A DNA stretch of 64,000 nucleotides from Craspedostauros australis (Eukaryota > Bacillariophyta > Bacillariophyceae > Mastogloiales > Achnanthaceae): positions 496,001 to 560,000 of the forward strand of contig JAMXDE010000040.1 in the NCBI GenBank assembly GCA_026770025.1. Direction: 5' to 3'. The translations under genes and the position numbers were made by a program. Below the pieces are notes generated by a model, which saw only the letters and a list, made by a program, of their open reading frames with translations, searched no databases and was not told where the DNA came from. Positions 52,638 to 64,000 of the stretch are shown here, piece by piece. How positions within the stretch are numbered: the first letter of the stretch is position 1; each line of letters opens with the position of its first letter.

Positions 52638-55600
52638 GGTGGAGCATGAGGAGTCCGCCGAGCTGACGCTTGTCGCTCTTGAATCGTTCTTGGCCGATCA
52701 TGTTGTTGCTGCTGTTGTTGTTGGTATTGCTTTTGTTCATGTTGCTGGTGGTGGTGTTATCGATGATGATATCCGTTGCTTTGCTTTGCTAGTTGCTGAG
52801 TTGCTTGCTTTTTAGTTGTTGCTGTTGCTGATTTGTGAGATGAGGAGTGGCAGATACGAAGACACTTGAGAATCTCACACGATGGAGATGCCACAAGATG
52901 AATGAGGATTCATTGTCAATGCAGAGAGTGGCACCCTCTTGCAAGTAGAGAGTGGGTGCTGCAATCTCTCGCACTCGTAGTTGTACGAGTATGTTACGGT
53001 AGTCGACCAAGGATCAGCAAGGAACAACGCACCATGCACCATTCACAATCCAAGACACAAGATGCTCCTGATGCATGTGAAGCATGATGCACATGTGCAT
53101 GATGTATCTGTATATGTATGATAGATCGCATTATATGTTCATGGGAGCACCTTGGCACGATCGTTTTTGATACTGCGCAGGCATTCGACAAGAGGGATCG
53201 GCTTTGTTCGGCATCTTCAGGAATGTCGCGGGTTCTCAAATCACCGTTTCCCCTTGGCGGAGGGATCTTTGCGGTCTTCGAAGTATCCACAGGTATTGGT
53301 CCTCTCGTTCATCGATGATTCATGGTGCAACCACCGCAGCCATGATGATCACGATGGTCAAGAGGGAGAATCGGAGTTGACCCGAGCATGATGGCGATGT
53401 GTGTGTGGTGATGTGCGTGCGGCGATGTTGTTGTTGATGACATCTTGCCCTCTTCCTGCTTCTCTCTGTTGTTCTTGCAAACTCTATTTGCGGGGAAAGG
53501 CATAGAATCGAAGGGAAACTGATTGATTATGACCCCGGTATGTGAAAATAGTACACCTTTCTCGGGAAGTCCTCTCAGATTTCCCTATAAATTCAATACG
53601 ATGTTCCTCTATATGAGGAAGTGACGGATTGACTTTCCTAGAATTGTTACACTTTATATTTTATAAGTTATGAGGGCTTGAGTTGAGAAATTCCCCGCAG
53701 TAGCCCGTGCTTTAGGTTTTTAGCTTTCGATCGGACATGGATGCGACTCGTCATTGTCTTCAAGTTGGACGTCGGCGAGCGGCGAAAATGTTCTTTTTTC
53801 CTCTCTCAGACGGACTCACAGCAAGGCACTCGAAGCTGAACTCAGACGTGTCTACAGTCGTGCGAACGGATCAACACTTCGACTGTTTTTGGCCCCAATT
53901 GATTGCACGCAGTTTCTCGCGGTGGACTTGGAACAGGCGTGGAGGAGCAAAACTGCATCAGAATGCGATGGAACGTACGCGCACTGCGCTGTACCATACG
54001 ACATTAGGATGGGATGAAGGTGCAGAGCTATCAGCATATTCCACCAGGTATAGTGGGATGCTACTTTTGCCTTTGCTGATGCTGGTAGTACTTCGTGAGC
54101 GCGGGAACTGTGATCACTGCCGGGTTCGTCGCACCATGATCTTGGGCGTTCCACGTGTGGCCTCTCATTTCATACAAGGGGCACGAGACTCTGTGACAAG
54201 ATAGGTGCAGGAGGATAACGTTCCCATCCTGCGAATCAAAGTCGACCGGTGGCAACTAGGCACATTCCTGATGTACGCTGCTGTGCTCTTCTCGAGTTGC
54301 TGAGTCGCCGAGTCGCCGCGCGTTGCGCCTCTCAGGATTTCGGTGTTTCGTTGTTGTTGTTGTGGAAGTTTGTGAGTTCATTTTGCTCTTTTCTTGATCA
54401 CGTTTCATTCCTTTTCCTGGTTCTTTTCGATGTCGCACCCAAAGAATCGCTCCGTACTTTTTCAGATGTCGGTGGACAGACAGACGTGAGATGTGGTGTT
54501 TTGGTAGAAACATGCGTGGAACAAAACCAATCAGATACTGCGCTCGCGAATTCTGGACTGCTTTGTGCCTGTTGATACACATTCCCAGAAGAATCGGTTC
54601 TGGTGCGCCACAAAACTGCGGAGTGGCTCTGCGAGAACAGAATGATGTACCGCACTGAACACAAGAAGGGGAGTACAGCAGTATCGCATATAATACATCT
54701 GTTTTATCGTAGAATACATGCCCACGTTTGTATTATTTGCACATCGGAGGCTGATCAGGTTAGATCTTGTGATGGATCGGTTGACTTCCGCAGAATCAAC
54801 ATTCCACCGTCAATTCCAACCGTCAACGATGGTGTTGCATCCACAAGGCGCGCTTGGTGGTCAGCGGCGCAGGCAGACTTGGAGCGCGAGGATTGTCAGC
54901 ATTGTTATCATCATAAGATAGGTATGACGATCAGTTCCATGGTGCGTTATCGTCTCCAGAGTTGTTGTGGATCAAAGACGAAGAACAACGATGTGCTGAC
55001 CATCTGGACGCCATATTGTGGATTGAGTTTAGGGTAATTGTATTGATTTGACAGCAGCGATGCATAGAATAACAATTCTTCTTGGCGCTGCGGCAATACG
55101 ACGACAATTTTGCTCCAGGCGAAGACATCGATACCATCATGCGTTTTTTTTTTGCGCCCATGGATTTGGTAACATCACTCGCTCTCGCTGATCGTCGTTA
55201 TTCTCTGTTGTCTGCTGGGGCCGTTCGTGGCAGTCTGGATAGTCACAGAGCAAGCAACAGCCGGCGCCAACCATGAATGGCACCGGCGGTTGATGATTGG
55301 TGAACGCTGTTCCACAGGCGGATGCGATTTGTTGTCTCCCCCAGCGGTTGTTGGATTAGCGATAGACGAGAAGCTGGTGGTGATCATCTGTACGGAAAGC
55401 GTCAGGGCAGATGGGTGGGATGTTCTGAGCAATGAAACAATAGTGCCATACTAATGGATGAGGTAGTGTGGATGAGGCTGAGAGCTTGTTCCGATTTCCT
55501 CGCAAGCACAAACATATTCGAATTGATGGCGTATGCTCGTCCTCTCGCCGCGATTGACTTGTGTTCGCGTGAGAGCAAAATGTGAGCCACTGCTTCACGC

Positions 55601-56643
55601 CGGAAACTGGTGTCCATTTGCAAGAGAACTGCGCATCCCGATTCACAAGTCGAGCGACAAATCGCGCACACTCCAAACTACATTCGTGACTTTCCGATAC
55701 GACACGACACGACACGACATGCTACTGATACCAGTACCATACGTATTGGATAGATTGACGAATGGATGGATGGAGCGAGCTGTGATCATCCCAAGGATAC
55801 CGTATCGACACACTTGGCGACGAACCGTAGTCGCCGTATTGGTACCATCGCAGGACATGGTGCAGATACGCGGAGCAAACGCCGGTACGTGCAGCCACAA
55901 ATTGCTACACGCAACTGTGAAAGGGAATGGCGCAAGTCACTGATTAGCTCATGGGCAGAAGTCAGCACATTTGCTCTTGGAGTCAGTCCATTTGTACCAG
56001 ACAATGTTACCAGCATCATGGAGATTGCGTTGTACTTGGAGCAGAGCATTTGGGATCGATCATTCAAGAATCTCATTCCATTCGGCATGGCGCTTGGTGT
56101 CGGCGGCGATGGTGTCGTCGGAGCATTCTGTGGCAATGCTGCAGGTGCCCACCTTGTACCTACTCTAGCAATCCACTGATTAGATTCTTATCATTGAAAG
56201 ACAGGTGTGCTCATACACTAGACAGCGTACGACAGCACCATCATACCCACTCTGGCTTGCGCAGGAGTGTGAGAGCCGCAACCTGGAGTTGTGCCGTGCC
56301 AACTCCTTGTTTGTCTTGAGTCCTCTGTATCCAATTTCTGGTTCCCCGATTTTCTCCCAAATCAATCTACTGAATTTTTCAATAGTGGTATACGATGTTG
56401 TTGCGTGGGTAGCACATTTGCAAACATTACTGCATTCATCCTTTGCACGATCCTCTCCGTTGGATGAACTCCATACCTTGATTTCAACGCTGCGGACACA
56501 CCCACCCACCAATACGATGCATGCGATTCACACTGTGCTATTTTTAGTTCGGCGCGTTGTGTTGCCGGATTCTCGTTCTCTCTGGTGTTATTTCTCACGA
56601 TAAAGTTGCAATATCTTCCCCTTTCCGCTGCGTTCACGGACTC

Positions 56644-56973
56644 CATCGGTTTCGACAGCCACATGCCCGGACTGCCGTCGTCTTCTTCGCCTTGTCGTCT
56701 ACTTTGTAGTCGTTCAATTTTATTTCGCAATTCCGCCTGGTGCTATTCCTATGCCAACAAAAGCATACCTATGTAGGGACCCCGTGTTATTCTTCGCACT
56801 AACATTTTTGCACCCTCACCTGAACGTTTCCATCACGCATTCTATCAGTTTCGACGTCTGGAGGGACGAATCACTCTCGTCCCCTCCGTCTCATTGTTTA
56901 CTTCGTAGTCGTCCAATATTTATTTCGCAATTACGTCTGGTGCTATTTCTATCCCACCAAATCCATACCCATG
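56644..56973 (+). repeat. Diverged tandem duplication, period 200 bp
   Basis: Positions 56706-56773 and 56906-56973 align without a gap at an offset of exactly 200 bp. Shared landmarks are TAGTCGT, TTATTTCGCAATT, CTGGTGCTATT and the final CCTATG or CCCATG. The first parts of the two copies share TTTCGAC but are otherwise weak. Confidence 0.65.
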
Positions 56974-58271
56974 CAAATTCCGCTCCGTCGACATGCACCT
57001 TCTGGAGGGCATCGTCAGTGTCATGCACGATTGCCACGATTGAGGTGAGTCTATGCCATTCCAGTTGCATCAACCATTCATATTCCTCAATACTGTATGG
57101 TGTCCGGCTGATGGGAAAGGGGAAGTTGTGCCTGAACGATCTACACGCTCCGAATTGATGTTGCTCGCAATCCTCTTGCGAGGGCTCCGGGCTCCGGCAG
57201 ACTGTGTGTTGACTTTCAATTGCTCGCGGATCCGTGTGGTGTTGCCCTTTTCGAATTCCACCAATGGAAGGAGATGAACATGGCATTGATACAGATGGTT
57301 ACGCAGGTTTGCGGATGACCCGGATGCTGGAGATGGTGCGGGGCATGATTTCCTACCGCTTTGCATCACGAGGCCAACGACTCAAGCAACAGAATTGACG
57401 ATCAGCGACGGCAGTGGACAAATTGCAGCGGCTCCTGAAAGATGTGGAACTACGGACGCGCTTCTGCACCATTGTAATCGCTGCGCTTTTGCGGTTCCAT
57501 CATGGTTCGAAGATCGACTTGGCGTCTTCTACTTGTCTCATACTCGACAATACACTGCATGCCATGGTCGATGCCTGATCCGGTTTTGTTGTCTTGATCG
57601 AAAATGTGGGTGTGGTGTGGGAGTTGTTGTTGTGAATTTGGCGCACCTCGGTCAAATCTGATTGGATGGGAATAGTTAGGATTCGGGCGTAGGCGACGCG
57701 AATCGGTGGAGAATGTCTCGTGAATCTGCCAGCTTCGGGATAGCCGTGTGATGCAGTTCAAGAGAGGTGTGCTGTTTGAATAGTTATAACTTGTAACGAT
57801 GAGAAGTAGAGTGCTTTGTAGCTAATCCTTGTCTGTTATTATGAGTTAGCTTATTGGTGTTAGTAGGGTGAAGAAACGATGCCACACAACTTGGCGAGAC
57901 CCTGCACTGATGCACTTGATTCAGTGCAACAGAGTAGACAGTCAATACAGAACCTTGCTCTCCGCACATGTAGTTACACTGCAGTGTAGGTCATGACAAT
58001 CAGTGATGACGGTCATGAAGCAGTGGCTGTGGCTGAAGCTGACATTCGGATTCCATTGCTTGAGTTGAAGCAAGTTGGATACGCATGCTGAGACCACGGT
58101 GGTAGTGTGATGGTCATCAGCAATGAAGGAATCGAGGTATGTTTTAGTAAGGAGGATCTGAAGAGCATATAGTTCCCAGGTGGGGTGTGAGTCAGGTCGG
58201 TCAGGTTTGAGTCATGACGGATTCGTGAATGGAGGAGAGAAAGGAGGAGAAAAGATTTGGTGGTCAATCAA

Positions 58272-58362
58272 GTCGGAAGATTTCGCGCCAAAACAGGAAT
58301 TTCTCCCATTGGGTTGATACCGTGTTCGGTAGTAGTCTGTCCCTCATTGAATCTCAACTGGA
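58272..58362. repeat. Dispersed repeat, copy B
   Basis: It begins GTCGGAAGATTTCGCGCCA and ends with AGTCTGTCCCTCATTGAA. It matches copy A at 5463-5557 with near-identical spacing between the two conserved ends. Confidence 0.55.
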
Positions 58363-58567
58363 ATCATCAATGGTTCAGTGTAAATGTCGTTTGTTGCTCA
58401 CGAGGATGAACGACATTTAACAAATGAACAACGAAGAACCAAAGTATGTCCGAAAATCAAGAAACAACACGATGGGATCACAAATGACAGATTCATGGAC
58501 CAGCCACCCAATCCTGACGCACCAATCAAAAGCAACAGGCAGAACAGAATGTCCGCCCCCAGCAAAC

Positions 58568-58679
58568 TCACATCACACATCACACATCACACACCACACA
58601 CCACACACCACACACCACACACCACACACCACACACCACACACCACACACCACACACCACACACCACACACCACACACC
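58568..58679. repeat. (CACACCA)n heptamer array
   Basis: About sixteen heptamers form an uninterrupted array. The first three read CACATCA and the rest CACACCA. It lies about 650 bp upstream of the transposase-like gene. Confidence 0.92.
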
Positions 58680-58963
58680 CAACGACTGTACTCTTGCCCA
58701 TTCACTGCGGATACTGCAATCGTCGCATCTGAGACGATCGGAGCCGACAACCAACGCAATTCGAGATGGCAGCCAACGAAGAACAGATCGATTGTATTCA
58801 ACCGTGTTGCGTTCGGCCATCAGGGACGTAATCATGATACACACTCGATCGTCTCTCACGATGCCAACACAAATGATGAGAAATTGAGGCTACAATCGAT
58901 GAGAATAAAAAGTAAAATTCAATAGAGAATGAATGGATAGACGGATTGATGTAGCACTCGTTG

Positions 58964-58989
58964 CTCTCTCTCTCTCTCTCTCTCTCTCT
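58964..58989. repeat. (CT)n tract
   Basis: About twelve CT units. Unlike the other tracts it has no GA arm beside it. Confidence 0.9.
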
Positions 58990-59335
58990 TGCACTTGCTC
59001 TCTCGTTGTGTTGGCGCCGCGTCACACTCACTCTTTTGCCAGAATAAAAATCGCAGATGGTTCCACATACATTCTCCAATCACAACCACGTATGCACCAA
59101 TGAGCGACCGTTGAACTGTTGCTGCCGATCTCGACACAAACACATCCCTCATGCTGTTGTGAACGAATGTGCATGTGTAATTTTGGTTTGTTGTGTGTTG
59201 TTGTTGCTGTCTGCTGTGTTCTCCTATCTGCAATGTCAGCGCAACGCTCAGTGCTCCCCAACATCGAGATCATTCAGAATCATCCGTGCCTTCCCCCCAC
59301 CCACATCGTCCGTCAGCCACCATCGCTATCGCATC

Positions 59336-62300
59336 ATGACCCGTCCACGCGAGGATTCGAGCAGCGACCCCAATCCATCCCAATCAAAGGTGCAACGTCA
59401 AACAGCAACTGCTGACACATCCATCTATCCCCAACCACCTCATGGGGACTACGCATCGTACCAATACTCTGCACATGTCGGACCAAACCACCATGGCAGC
59501 GTTCACAGTCCTCCTCTCCCCATGGTTGCGAATCATCATGTCCCTCCCAACATACAACCTCCTTCCTTTTGCATCCCCAGCTACATCGGTACAGGCGTGG
59601 GTGGTCTACCATACTCTACATTCCATCCCAACAACAGCATGGCAACTCCAACATCTGACTACATGGGTCCCAACTGCTTTGGTATCATGCCTTGCAAGCA
59701 ATGTCTGACCCTGTTCTGCAGTCACTGCAGTAGGCCACCATTTTGCCCAAACTGTGCGTCATCCATCAGCAGAGGTGCACATCACACAGGTGTGAATGCC
59801 TTTGTACCACAGGCCAATTCGTTCTCCATTGGGACTTGTGGTGATGCTGCTGCGCCAACACGTCCCAAGCGCAAATCATCAGCAACCAGATGCAGGGCGC
59901 CACATCGACAGGCAGGAGATGATGTGCTCGCGCGACAAGATGTCGCTGTGTCTATGGAAGAGTGCGAGTCGGATTGTGCGAGTACAACCAGTGAGGATGA
60001 CACGGATGCTGCGTTCGTTCCAGCCAACGAGGGCAAGGTGAATCGAAGAGAAGTGCTGCAAGCCATTTTTGAAGCAGCTGGCATTAGCATCAAACCCCTC
60101 TCTCGGTTCCATGTGGATGGATTTGAACGTCTCCCACGAAAGACAGCGACTGGTCGTTGGAGTCTCATCAACCGAGTCTGGGATGGAGTTTGTGGTGGGT
60201 CAACCCAGCACATGTTTCCTGGCACAGAACCCCTCCGAACAGCTTTCAGAAGCCATGACCTTCGTGCGACATCGCAAACAGCTCCCTCCTGTGTTGCTGG
60301 AGCAGACTCTCTGTCATTTAGCCTTCTGGGGGAATAGGGACCTGTCACTGACTGCTCGTGCGGTTTTGGCGATGACCTGTGACTCCAGGCGCTGCACCCG
60401 AATCCTGGCCATCCACTACGGTAGCTTGTCGAAAGGAGACAAGGTGAGGGTCAAGCTTGGACGCCGAACCATGTCTCGTACAGGACACAGGCGACTGTCG
60501 CGCGCTGGAGGTGCGATCCTTGCTGGAGGCCAGTTCCCACACGCAGACTACAAGTACCGTGTCAAGGAATCTAGTCTCCAGGGCGTAGTCTCGTTTCTCA
60601 CCTCCATGTTCCAGTACCGGCCAGGCATCACAAGGAGCGTCAAGTTGGCTGGTGTTCTGTTCCCAGACCTGCCTATCTTCATTCGTGGATCAACATCCAT
60701 AGCAGAACTCTTTGCGAAGTACAAGAATGCAACAGATGACCCTGTTGGCAAGCCTGCCTTCAGGAGTATCCTGACATTGCTCACGCGACGTGGCAAGTGT
60801 CAAATGGGCCTGTCCTCCTTCTACGCAGACACTCTGACTGTATTCATGCACTTTCAAAGCATGATCAAGAGATTCATGGAACTGCTTCGGACTCAGAACA
60901 AGGAACATCAAGACAAAGAACTCACGTCTGAACTTCTCGATGAGGCACAGGCCATCATCACGGACAGTGATTCTGTTCTTTCATTTGCGAAATGGGAATA
61001 CGCGAACAAGCACATCCAGGTGAAGACAACCACGGATAATCTACATTCTGCAGAGTTCGCACTGACAAATGGCTCCCTCCCATTTGTGAACCAAGCATGC
61101 AAGCAATGTGCAGATGTCATGACGTTTTTCCCGATTCGTGTTCGCAACTTCATGAAAACTGCCACCAACAGCATCACTGGCAACACGTTTGAATTGGATC
61201 GCATGGCTGCAGCAATTAACCTGTGTGATGACGCGCTGCGCCAGTACATGGCCCACCAAGTGAGACGAAAGGTGCAAGTGCAGAAGATCAAGGAGGAAAA
61301 GGAGCGCCTCAAGGACCATCCAGATCGCATCATTGCCGTGCTCGATCACAAGCAACGCATCCTCCCAACGGAGAATCAGGAAGCTCAGAAAGCGTTCTTC
61401 GGAAAAACGGAATGTCTCTCCTTGGTGTCATGACAATCCAATACAAGAACGGTAAGTTCGAGTACCGATTCATTGACATGGTGATGAAGGGGCGGAACAA
61501 GCAGGATCATGTCCAAGTTGCTGGCGCCATCAAGATTCTACATTCTACCGTGCTTCCAAAGCTTCACAAGGGGGTCAAAGAGGTCGTATTCCAAAGTGAC
61601 AATGCCAGTTGTTTTGCGAGTCCGGCACTGATGAGGTACATGCATGGACTAAACCAGGGACAGGTTGAAGTTGAATACATGATGCCGGAGAAGAAGAAGA
61701 AGCGGAAGACAACAGCCAAGAACAAGGGCAAGCACAAGGACAAGGCTAAGTATCCACCTCCCCCCAAAATCAACACAGAACAGTCATCTTATCATGACGC
61801 GAAGACTGCATCATCCGCGAAGGCAAATGCACAGCAAGACGCCGGAACCTGCCCTCCCAAACCACGACTCCAAATCATCCAATGGCTGTACACTGAGGCA
61901 CAAGCTGGCAAGAGTGCTTTGGACGGACACTTCGGTTTTGTCTCACGTCAACTCAGGTTGTATGTGGACAGTGCCAGGGACGCAAAGATTGCCACCGAAG
62001 GCGATGTTTTCAAAGTGCTGAAAGCTGCCAACATCAAGGGGACAACAACGCTTCTGTTGGATCTGAGCAGATTGGGACATGCCATCATCTGCGATGTGGA
62101 CGGAAAGGAAAAAGCATTTGCGACCAACCGAGTTTCCGTTCGCGCCACCCATCAAATTGATCTGATTGATGACAAAATTCAGGTCACAGCATCATCGGGA
62201 TTGACGCATCCAGAGACCATCACTCAGGGCAAGATCGACAAATTTGACATTCTCCATCTCGATGTCACTTGCAATGATGAGGACATCACCGAGGTCCCAC

Positions 62301-62980
62301 CGGCATTTGTGATGGATCCACAGAATATCCGCGGCTCACAACCGACTGAGCGACGACACGCAACAACAACAAACAAGAGCACCACCAAGACCGACATGTT
62401 CAAACGTGTTCTCACTTCGCGTGTTCTGGAACCAGCAACAGCAGCAGCAGAAACGGCAAATTGTGAACGAAATGCCAAAGTGGACTTCCCTCAATCCATC
62501 AGGCAGGGATGGGCGATCTGCCACCCAGACAAAGCCACCTCACGAAAGAAGGATCCATCAGCACCTCCGGCAACCAAGGTACCGTCCATGTCAAAACAAG
62601 TGGCGCAGATTGTGTGCGATGCTGCGATTGCTTGCAGGAACCCAGACACGAGGAGGAGCGCCCATGTGCTTCACGAAGAGCTGATGGCCGGGCCTTTCAT
62701 GCTTGATTGGGAGCAGAGGATCAAGGTGGACATAACGTACCTGAAATGCTTCCTGGCAGCTCCTGACGGTCGAGCGGAGAGATACCTTGAGAACAATGGC
62801 TACTTGGATGACGAGGAGTGCGAAGAGTGCCTGAACGAGATGCATGAACTGCGGATCATGGCATCCAAGGAGAACACTCAAAGCGAAGAAGCGCACGAAG
62901 AGCAGGTTCTGGATGATCGCCCATACGATGGGCAGGACGCTGATGTGATTGATGGCAACCTGCTACCTTCCGATGATTGA
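59336..62980 (+). pseudogene. DDE-like transposase-type gene with two single-base frame breaks
   Basis: Three overlapping frames form one protein-like product of about 1,214 residues: 59336-60233 (frame 2), about 60234-61405 (frame 3) and about 61406-62980 (frame 2). The breaks fall in CCCC at 60230-60233 (one C too many) and AAAAA at 61403-61407 (one A too few). The N-terminal part has a Cys-rich zinc-type knot (PCKQCLTLFCSHCSRPPFC). The core has three spaced acidic positions in the pattern of a DDE enzyme: Asp in VLDHKQRILP (codon 61344), Asp in FQSDNASCF (codon 61598) and Asp in AQAGKSALDGHFG (codon 61922). The same DxK / SDNAxC / QaGKgxxD layout is known to me from uncharacterised transposase-like proteins of marine animals and fungi. 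It could be a decaying element, a domesticated gene, or a gene with sequencing errors in homopolymers. Confidence 0.65.
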
Positions 62981-63294
62981 TCCTGACGACCGCCGCGAGT
63001 ATGCCAACATTATTATATTGCATTCTATTCTACGATACTATACTCTGTGTCACATTGATACTATCAACTTGCAGCATGGCGATATCAACTGCAGTAACTG
63101 CGTGTCCACAGGGATTACGAGAGGACGCTGTTGTTGGTATGTATAGAGTGGCTCTGATGTTATCGGTTGCTATGATCTTGACATGCACAATGGAACCACC
63201 ATCGCCGTGCATCTACTCAATTCGCACATGTGCTTGCTATGTATGGTATAATACACGATTAGAACACTGCGTGCATCAATCCAAATCCAGTCCA
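62981..63294. other. Interval beyond the transposase-like gene
   Basis: These 314 bp lie between the transposase-like stop codon and a possible minus-strand stop codon. No inverted repeat matching the upstream side was recognised by eye. Confidence 0.45.
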
Positions 63295-63417
63295 TTACTC
63301 GTCAGCTGACTTTTTGGCATTCTTCGACAACGTCATGAACATGAAATCGTACGCCAGCGCAGTCATGAAGGCGTCCTGCTTCGGCGTTGCATGAAGATCG
63401 TTCCCGCCCTCCACATT
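63295..63417 (-). CDS. Possible last exon of a minus-strand gene
   Basis: On the minus strand, after a possible acceptor GATGAG, 40 codons read NVEGGNDLHATPKQDAFMTA and then a Phe/Met-rich helix with LSKNAKKSADE before TAA (63295-63297). Composition is protein-like and no other frame here is. I do not recognise the family, and the upstream joins are unresolved. Confidence 0.3.
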   Translation of the reverse strand, partial: NVEGGNDLHATPKQDAFMTALAYDFMFMTLSKNAKKSADE

Positions 63418-63582
63418 CTCATCGTATTATGACAGCCATCGTTTTCCCTGAACCAGGCTCCACAGCTTCTTCACCATCTTGCGTGCATGCGCTGGGTTAT
63501 CCGATCATCGTTCGTGCGGCAGTGAATAGGATTGGTAGAAAATTTGGATCCTATTTGATGTTGTGGTACGGCGACATCTACT

Positions 63583-63805
63583 TCATGAACACCTCCAATC
63601 GGACGCGTCCGGATCCAAATTCGTCGCGCATATCGGTGCATCGTCCGAATGCAGATCTTTGACCGCTTGATGACATGGGTCGACTGCCCAACGCACCGCG
63701 CTGAACAGTTCAGGAGCATCACGAAAGCATCCGCACCACCAATCCTCCGCCGGATCCGCCGTGGATGACCAATGTTTTGGCTTTTCATTTTTCCGACCAA
63801 ATCAA
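63583..63805 (-). other. Coding-like minus-strand stretch near the window edge
   Basis: One minus-strand frame reads KPKHWSSTADPAEDWWCGCF, then ELFSAVRWAVDP and ICATNLDPDASDW, before a TGA at 63583-63585. A different frame at 63862-63976 gives MCLNFCNIISLEGAVREKR. These may be exons of the same gene as 63295-63417, or pieces of a broken gene that continues past the window. Confidence 0.3.
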
Positions 63806-64000
63806 ATCCTCAGCGACTGCGATGAAGTCTTCGGGTGGTTTGGTGCGCTTTTCGCGCACCGCGCCCTCCAGCGAGATGATATTGCAGAAATTCAGACACA
63901 TGGTTGGAGTGGAGTCCATCATTCGGGATGAGAGTGTGTGCGAGCAGTACCACAGAATGGGCGCAGTTCGTATCATATCATATCATGCCAACCAATGAGA

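Larger units (their letters stand above)
52638..59335. other. 6.7-kb interval without a convincing gene
   Basis: The interval holds many short frames, some protein-like for 40-60 residues (for example 55082-55276, 55227-55454 and 55980-56179 on the plus strand). None is supported by a recognised family or by clean splice joins. It contains a 200-bp tandem duplication (56644-56973), a dispersed repeat copy (58272-58362), a heptamer array (58568-58679) and a CT tract (58964-58989). It looks like decayed sequence next to a transposase-like gene. Confidence 0.55.

Noticed and set aside
51585-52649. A 354-codon plus-strand frame
   Set aside because: It is antisense to the seven-helix membrane protein, and its His/Arg/Gln-rich composition is that of a reverse reading.
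55082-56179. Possible unknown gene with protein-like frames, including a stretch resembling an F-box helix (RFFFAPMDLVTSLALADRR)
   Set aside because: The frames change at unsupported points, the motif is too short to assign, and no complete exon set could be built.
58568-58679. Interstitial telomere
   Set aside because: The C/A-rich heptamer recalls some yeast telomeres, but diatom telomeres are TTAGGG-type and the array is short and internal.

Overview
The window is nuclear DNA of a photosynthetic stramenopile, most likely a diatom. Many genes are interrupted by short GT-AG introns of roughly 240-490 bp. The gene content is eukaryotic: SKP1, MCM3, RFC1, SLD5, EMC2, 60S ribosomal proteins and a DUSP-type ubiquitin protease. 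A ClpB disaggregase carries a signal peptide followed by an F-containing cleavage site of the ASAFAP type, which is used by red-algal secondary plastids. A Ser-Ala-Pro-Thr repeat protein of the kind common in diatoms sits at the left end. The species cannot be named from the sequence.

Layout, left to right. A 29-bp tandem repeat array (1-479) precedes a secreted-type SAPT-repeat protein (to 2910). A gene-poor stretch with retrotransposon remnants ends at a tRNA-Asp. Then come BUD32 kinase (+), an unrecognised acidic protein (-), a secreted prolyl 4-hydroxylase with a ShK domain (+), GINS subunit SLD5 (-), EMC2 (-), two tandem SKP1 genes (-), plastid ClpB (+), RFC1 (-), a TMEM128-like protein (+), a DUSP-UBL-Tudor-like-USP protease (-), a TMEM184 protein (+), RPL28 (-), RPL15 (+), a type II membrane glycosyltransferase (-), a TrmH/SpoU RNA methyltransferase (+), MCM3 (+) and an unrecognised seven-helix membrane protein (-). 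From the acidic protein to MCM3 most neighbours alternate in orientation, giving shared divergent promoters and convergent 3' ends. About 6.7 kb with no convincing gene follows, then a long transposase-like gene with two single-base frame breaks, and the window ends in coding-like fragments of a further minus-strand gene.

Most striking is a 2,272-bp foldback element at 43637-45908, between the divergent glycosyltransferase and TrmH genes. It has long imperfect terminal inverted repeats (about 390 bp), a perfect 10-bp target duplication (GAAGAAGAAC), and an interior built from about 180-bp units in both orientations. This fits a non-autonomous Mutator-like element. Second is the DDE-like transposase-type gene at 59336-62980. 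Third are recurring (CT)n-(GA)n palindromes, several of them 30-140 bp beyond stop codons.

Functionally, three genes act at the replication fork (SLD5 and MCM3 in the CMG helicase, RFC1 in the clamp loader). SKP1 and the USP belong to the ubiquitin system. The secreted prolyl hydroxylase and the Pro-rich SAPT protein are a plausible enzyme-substrate class, although nothing in the sequence links this specific pair.
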